From contig JAKULF010000007.1 of the NCBI GenBank assembly GCA_022661535.1, forward strand, positions 3,224,001 through 3,288,000: a stretch of DNA of 64,000 nucleotides. Direction: 5' to 3'. A program made the translations under genes and the position numbers. The notes under the pieces were generated by a model that saw only the letters and a list, made by a program, of their open reading frames with translations, was not told the origin of the DNA and did not search any database. This document shows positions 58,433-64,000 of the stretch, piece by piece (the stretch's first letter is position 1; every line of letters begins with the position of its first letter). The stretch comes from Eutypa lata. Lineage: Eukaryota; Ascomycota; Sordariomycetes; Xylariales; Diatrypaceae.

Positions 58433-61400
58433 CGTAGGGCGGCAGAACGGTTAAACACAATCATGAGGGGACGAGGAATCCGGGAACCCGCTGTTACCAA
58501 TAAGGCGGACTCCGGGATGAAATAAGAGGCACAGAGGTTGCCAACCACTTCGAATCAGGAGCAAGGCTCTACTCAAGGTTGCGTGTTGGGTTGCAATGCA
58601 TGGGATTGCAGCATTGCGGCCGCTTGTCAGCATCCTTTCAGGATTTCTACTAAAGTGGGAGTCGAATCCACTGGTAGGCCGCGTGGTATTTATTGGATCC
58701 TATATGCATTGATTATTAGTATGAATACTACCCATCTGCATGCGTGTACCGACCGTGAAATTGTTGACTCACAATTATGTCTGGGAATGGCAGGTCTTGG
58801 GGAGGCATACTCTAAAAGAGGCACCCTGGGGTGATGAATTGAGACCATTTATTGGGCCCCGGATTGCACAGCTCTCCCAAAGAATCATGACGGGACCGAA
58901 TGAGGACAACTCTTAATTAAATTGACAGGAACACATTGCATTACTATGCTATTTTGTCCACAGCCATAATTTGAGCAAATGGATGAGGTCGAACGACTAC
59001 TTAGAGTCTAGCCCCTGACAAAACACCAAGCTAGTACCCCGCACCAGGTAGAGTCAGTCACTTGCCTGTCAGCATCGTGAAGACCATATTGAAGGCCGAT
59101 TATGATAGATAGCTCTTTCACTATTTAAATTTCTTGCCTCAAAGCGCCTGATGATCGAACCCTACCTAAGGAAAGCGATTTATGAACAGAGGCCGAGGAT
59201 CTGACACACATTGATTTATATGGTCTTGATTCTACAGAGCGGGGACTGTCTTAAGACATGGGAGATAAGGTAGCGGGAAAGGAAGCGTGAGGTTACAGCT
59301 GTACTCCATCGGGATAGGGATATGTCTCGTCGATCCCCGGGGCCCATGGCAAGGCATGATATTCATAGACAGCTGGTTATAAGTACTTCAAAGCCTCTAA
59401 AGCATAACCTTGGCTTTACAACGCAGTTTAATGGGATACTTATTCGAAACACCAACTATGGTAGCAAATTATAGCCTCATTTGTATTCCCTCGGCTGTTA
59501 GAGCGGCCATACTTCGTCTCTGTGCGGTAGCTCCTAACTGCCCGATTTCGCGTCTAATTCTGCCTCTGCTAGCTAAATAGTCGTAAAGTGTGGGAAATGA
59601 GAATGAGATATGGCTAAAGCGTCACACATTGATTAAAACTTGAGACTAGTAGTGGAATTTAATCAGCCTCCGTTAGGATCTCGAGATACACCTATGAAAG
59701 CGACGTGTCTTGCTCGAAAAGACGTCGTCTTTCTTGCTCTTCTAATCTTACTTCATCTACTTCTAAGCATGGATGCACTTTTAGTAGGTTAAGTATGGTG
59801 ATAAGTTATGAGGTTGGGGCTAAACTCCGTAATTACCCCTTTTCTAAGCACGGTGATAACATAACAACCAGAGAAGGGAAGTAAGAGGTTATATTTTCTA
59901 CACATATTAGTAAAAACGCATTTTTAATGCTAATCATATATCGTTATTAAACCAGATAGTCGAGCATACATGCGTAAAAGAACTCCAATAGTAACATATT
60001 TTAAGTCAAAATTACAGCGGTCAGTCTAGGAGCTCGTTATCTACACAGATTCATTACATGATTTGAAGGTTCATTCTATGTTTAGTTCAATAGTTGAACG
60101 CAGTAGTAACTATCTTGGTAGTTTTATTCTTCGGCTTCAGGCTACACTGGAGGTCCTCTATCCCTCCTTCGGATGCCTTATGTAAGAGTAAACACCCTAA
60201 CACTATCATTGATTTAAACTGTATTATCAAGTATATAGTCCTGTGATATATATAAAGTTTAGGACATAACTGAAATGGCAAATAGAATGGAGGTATCTAT
60301 TTATATATCTATGGGGAGATATATGTTATATAGTTATGTGACATCTATACATGCTATGCGTCGAAAAGAAGATATTTTCACATTATTAAAAAATGTTTAG
60401 TATGTAGGGTTTGAATAGGGGTATATTAGCACCTGGCTTGCTGTGATGTAAGAGGAGGCAGGAGACTCTTGTATACAGGCTACCAATTGTGTTCAAGCCT
60501 TTTAAGCTTATCATAAAGACTAGAATTTGGTTTAAGAAACTCCAAGGGGGAATGGACAACCCAATAATATTCCGGTGATAAGGGCCTGATATTATACGCA
60601 GTTGATTCGGCGATCTGTATTAGGAGTCCACCTCATTTACCCAAGGTGAGATTGTTAAGATACCTATACGCCTTAAGCCTATACCGAGCCTCATGATCTT
60701 ATCCAACGAGCTGTCACTTCATGAAAATAGCAACTAAGTCCCGAAAGTTCCTAAAAGCCATAGTACTAGGGACCAAAATGTTTATAAGAGATTTCTTGAC
60801 TTGAATTGCATTAATTGCCCCGGTACTTATACTTGTAAAGGAGCTGAGATGGGCGTAACCTGGTGACTAAATATATCACTTCATGGCATTTCAGTGACAT
60901 GACTCCTTTTACTCGTAGTGCCCCTATCATACGATTCCGGAATACATGCATTCTAAAATGCTGGTATTCAGAATCCACTCGCTACATCAGAAAGCACCAA
61001 TTTTAAGTACACATTGCTAGGCTTTAAAGCGATGAAGATGAAAGTTGGCTGTTTAAGGATGTTATAAGGAGAGCTTACGGGCGATAGAAGGAGGTTGAAA
61101 TCATATTATATGTTATCTATCCTTGAAATTTGAAGAATGCCTTGAACCTGTGGAAGATCCCTTAACATAGTCGATTGACCTACAGGCCACAAACCGAGCT
61201 TGACTGGGCTCGACCTGAGAGACAACTAGCATTGGCTAATTGCATCTAAGTACGTGTGCTACAAATTTAATATAAATCGTCGTTGATATTTAAGCTTAGA
61301 TTTCGAGACAATGATCTAAGTTGGTTAACTATTATTTTACGGCCTACAAGTCTATCCTCTTGGAGAGATCAATTGATACCTATAGTATTGAGGTCTTTTC

Positions 61401-61982
61401 GAGGGAGTTTAGGTTAACTAGATGATATTGCAGGGGAAAATCTTCACTTCTTAGGTAATCGCTTGACTAGTGGCCCCCCTTTAAATCCGAGTCATTTAAT
61501 GAATCTAAGGGTCCTACGATGTCGTTCATTTTCTCTTATTAATAGTTACAGAATGGTCAAGTATGTACTTTCCATGCCCTCAACCCGATCTAGGATTGCT
61601 TGAGAATTCTTTTAAGCATTCATCATAGGGCTGACTAGTTAGCAATGCCGCCATATAGATCGACCCAGAATTCAGTTAGCGACCCGGGATTCGTGGACCT
61701 TCTCGGCCTTACTCAGGTCTCGGAGGCGGCACTATCAACATGTTAGGTTGGTCTGCGTGGAGCTCCGGCGATCACGCCATAGCCCCACTATAGAGAAACA
61801 TCGCCGCTTAATGGAAGAGTTTTGCGCGGAGCTTCTGCATACAAGAAGACATGATGAAGACCATTCACTGGTGAACGATGCTTCGTTCGGATCTTCACTC
61901 CTTTGTTTTCCTGAAGCCGTTCGTCATAATAGAAGCTTGAGTGACCTTAGGTACCAACTGGGCAAAAAGAAAATACCAGACC
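58433..61982. other. gene-free 3.5-kb interval between divergent genes
   Basis: No supported gene. The middle part (59.8-60.4 kb) is AT-rich. Open frames are short and without domain signatures. An open frame at 61748-62002 overlaps the next gene's start in another phase and is probably leader sequence. The region could hold degraded repeats. Confidence 0.5.
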
Positions 61983-63413
61983 ATGGCGGATCCTTCATCT
62001 AAGGTGACGGTCGACACCGGAGCCTTCGAGACCGAGAGCTCGAGGCCGAAACACTCCATCTTCCGCTCGGTCCCCTTCCAGATCGCTGTCGCATGCGGCG
62101 TGTCGTTTACGGCCCCGGGGATGTGGGATGCGCTCGGCGGCCTAGGCGCCGGCGGCGCTGCCGAGCCGTACGCCGTGTCGGCGGCGAACGCGCTCGTGTA
62201 CGGCCTATTCGCCGTGGTATGTGTGGCGGCCGGGGCGATCAACAACCGGATCGGGCTGCGGTACGGCTTGGCGCTCGGCGCCGTGGGCTACCCGTTGTAC
62301 GGCGCGGGGCTCTACACCAACAACGTGAGCGCGACGACGTGGTTCATGCTGTTCGGGTCCGCGCTGTGCGGCATCTCGGCGGGCTTCTTCTGGGCCGCCG
62401 AGGCCGCCATCATCATCGGGTACCCGTCCCCGCGCGACCGGGCCTTCTACCTCGCCATCTGGCAGACGGCCAAGGCGGCGGGCCCCATCGTGGGCGGCGC
62501 CATCAACCTCGGCCTCAACGCGCAGAAGTCGACGTCCGGGTCCGTCGGCTCCGCCACGTACATCGTCTTCATCGCCATCATGTGCCTCGGCCTGCCCCTG
62601 GCGCTGTGCCTGAGCCCCGCGGAGAAGGTCTGGCGGCGCGACGGCACCAAGGCTATCGTCCGGAAGGAGGCCACGTGGGCGGCCGAGTTCAAGGCCGTCT
62701 TCGCCCTGATCGCCACGCGCCGCATCCTGCTGCTCCTGCCGGCCTTCTTCATCTCCTATTTCTACAACGGCTTCGTCAGCACCTGGCTGACCACGTACTT
62801 CACCGTCCGGTCCCGGGCCTTCTCGTCGTTCTTCACCAACTTCGCCGGCATCTTCAGCTCCTTCATCATCGCCTTCCTGCTCGACCGGCAGACGATCTAC
62901 ATCAAGACCCGGGCGCGGATCGCGTTCTCGGCCATCGTCACCATTCTCATCGGCACCTGGATCTGGGCGACGATCTTGCAGAAGCAGTTCTACGATGCCC
63001 CCGAGAGTCCCGTCTTCGACTGGTTCCAGGGAGGGTTCGGAAAAGCGTACGGGGTTGTCTTCTTCTGGACCTTTGCCGGCCAGGCCTTTCAACAGTTCCT
63101 CTACTGGCTGGTTGGCCAGTATACCACCGACTTATCGTCTCTATCCCGTCATACCGGAATCCTAAGAGGCGTTGAGGCGCTCGGACAGACGGTTGCTTGG
63201 GCGTAAGTAACCTACTAAGAATCCTTACCTAAGCTGAATCGCTAACCTTATTTTAGCATGCAATCTGAAGGCAACGCCAACCATTTTGTTAGCATTGGCA
63301 TCAACTTTGGGATCACGATCCTATGTATCCTCCCTACGTGGATCGTGCTTTCCGAACTCGAGCATAGTCATGAGGTTAAGGTGACGGAAGAAGTGGCAGA
63401 GGAGACCAGATGA
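61983..63413 (+). CDS. UNC93/DUF895-like major facilitator membrane protein
   Basis: Fungal UNC93-like proteins are polytopic membrane proteins of the major facilitator type, with mostly unknown substrates. Exons 61983-63202 and 63257-63413 join to 458 residues; the intron is 54 bp. A hydrophilic N-terminus (MADPSSKVTVDTGAFETESS) is followed by about 11 helices. The first is in FQIAVACGVSFTAPGMWDAL with the typical GLGAGG after it. The conserved ISAGFFWAAEAAIIIGYPSP and the loop YLAIWQTAKAAGPIVGGAIN follow, then RILLLLPAFFISYFYNGFV, and the helix near ARIAFSAIVTILIGTW. The last helix (INFGITILCILPTWIVL) lies in the second exon, followed by an acidic tail. The start follows the first ATG in frame with a consensus-like context (ACCATGG). 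It is GC-rich in exon one. Confidence 0.92.
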
Positions 63414-64000
63414 TAGGGCAGCTTTTATGCCCCGGGCGTAGACTGAAATATCAATATTAAAACCAATCTGAGGACAATCGGATTATATATTTATGGCATC
63501 ATATACTAATAGTAACACGAATATCGTAAAAGTAGTTCTAAGCTGAAGCCATTGTTCGGTGAATACTATTGTTCTGAATTCGACATCATAATCCACCTGA
63601 AGATACGTTGTCGCCCATAGAGCTAGACTAAAACTATAGAGTTATTGATGACAGCCTACATTGTAGCTAGCATGCAGGACTTTATCAGTAGAGTATATTA
63701 TAGCAAGTGGCTGTGCCTCTCGACTGTCCGCTTCTAATAGTAGGCCAACCTTACACACCTGATAATGTTGGGGAACGATGACCGCCAGGTGCAATGCGCT
63801 TCATCTGACGTCAGATTCTTTTACGTCAAGGTAAAGTCTAGTAACTTGATTAACAAGCTCGAACTTATGTTTTAATTAACATATTCACCTTAGGTTATAA
63901 GTGAACATAGCCAATACATTTGAAGTGCGATATACGTTGACTGAAACGATGAAGATATGATAGACTGACTGCCGTACCGAAAATAAGAAACAACCCTAAC
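63414..64000. other. intergenic region at the window edge
   Basis: This is the 3' flank of the UNC93-like gene. I see no gene before the window ends. Confidence 0.5.

Noticed and set aside
61748..62002. 84-codon open frame before the UNC93-like gene
   Set aside because: It overlaps the start of the real gene in another phase and lacks a domain; it is probably leader sequence.
62093..63175. 360-codon open frame overlapping the UNC93-like gene
   Set aside because: It is an Arg-rich shadow frame of the GC-rich membrane protein gene and has no membrane helices or domain.

Overview
This is nuclear DNA from a filamentous ascomycete (Pezizomycotina, most likely a Sordariomycete). The genes have short introns, usually 49-200 bp, with GT-AG ends. 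Codon-biased GC-rich exons sit in much more AT-rich intergenic DNA. The gene content includes an APSES regulator of the StuA/Asm-1 type, a CSN3 subunit, an Ncrassa-CCG-6-like cell wall protein and a Pth11/SAT4-type membrane protein. No rRNA, tRNA, CRISPR or intact transposon was recognised. About 15 protein genes are supported, most of them reassembled here from several exons with consistent phase.

Layout. 1-7.5 kb: gene-poor AT-rich DNA running into a long pyrimidine-rich leader. 7.6-9.96 kb (+): stuA, with a small upstream ORF and a perfect 13-bp hairpin in its leader. 10-13.8 kb: gene-free, rich in simple repeats. 13.9-16.9 kb (-): seven-exon propionyl/acetyl-CoA synthetase. 17.8-19.3 kb (-): cytidine-deaminase-fold protein whose two halves lie in different frames. 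19.3-23.8 kb: no convincing gene. 23.8-24.4 kb (-): small secreted, probably GPI-anchored protein. 24.4-29.2 kb: one possible eroded pseudogene. 29.3-30.5 kb (+): NADPH:quinone reductase-like protein, convergent with 30.8-31.9 kb (-): dienelactone hydrolase family protein. 32.5-34.6 kb (+): RPA1, divergent from the hydrolase and with an MluI cell-cycle box in the shared promoter. 36.0-37.6 kb (-): COP9 signalosome subunit 3. 39.3-40.5 kb (+): a microbial (type I) rhodopsin carrying every residue needed for a proton pump. 42.6-44.3 kb (+): amidohydrolase. 45.7-46.5 kb (+): PrxQ/Dot5-type peroxiredoxin. 47.3-48.5 kb (+): complex I 24-kDa subunit. 50.4-52.0 kb (+): Kelch protein. 53.0-54.4 kb (+): single-pass membrane orphan. 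55.2-56.1 kb (+): three-exon orphan. 56.9-58.4 kb (-): Pth11/SAT4-type seven-helix protein. 62.0-63.4 kb (+): UNC93/DUF895-type major facilitator.

The genes do not form a metabolic cluster. Most are core housekeeping or regulatory genes: StuA (development), RPA1 (replication), CSN3 (protein turnover), NUO-24 (respiration), peroxiredoxin and the acyl-CoA synthetase. They are interspersed with niche genes (rhodopsin, Pth11-like receptor, two orphans, MFS protein), which lie mainly in the right half. The most notable items are the rhodopsin, the stuA leader hairpin and start problem, the frame break in the deaminase, and the two orphan genes. All exon joins were made by eye and have not been tested against transcripts.
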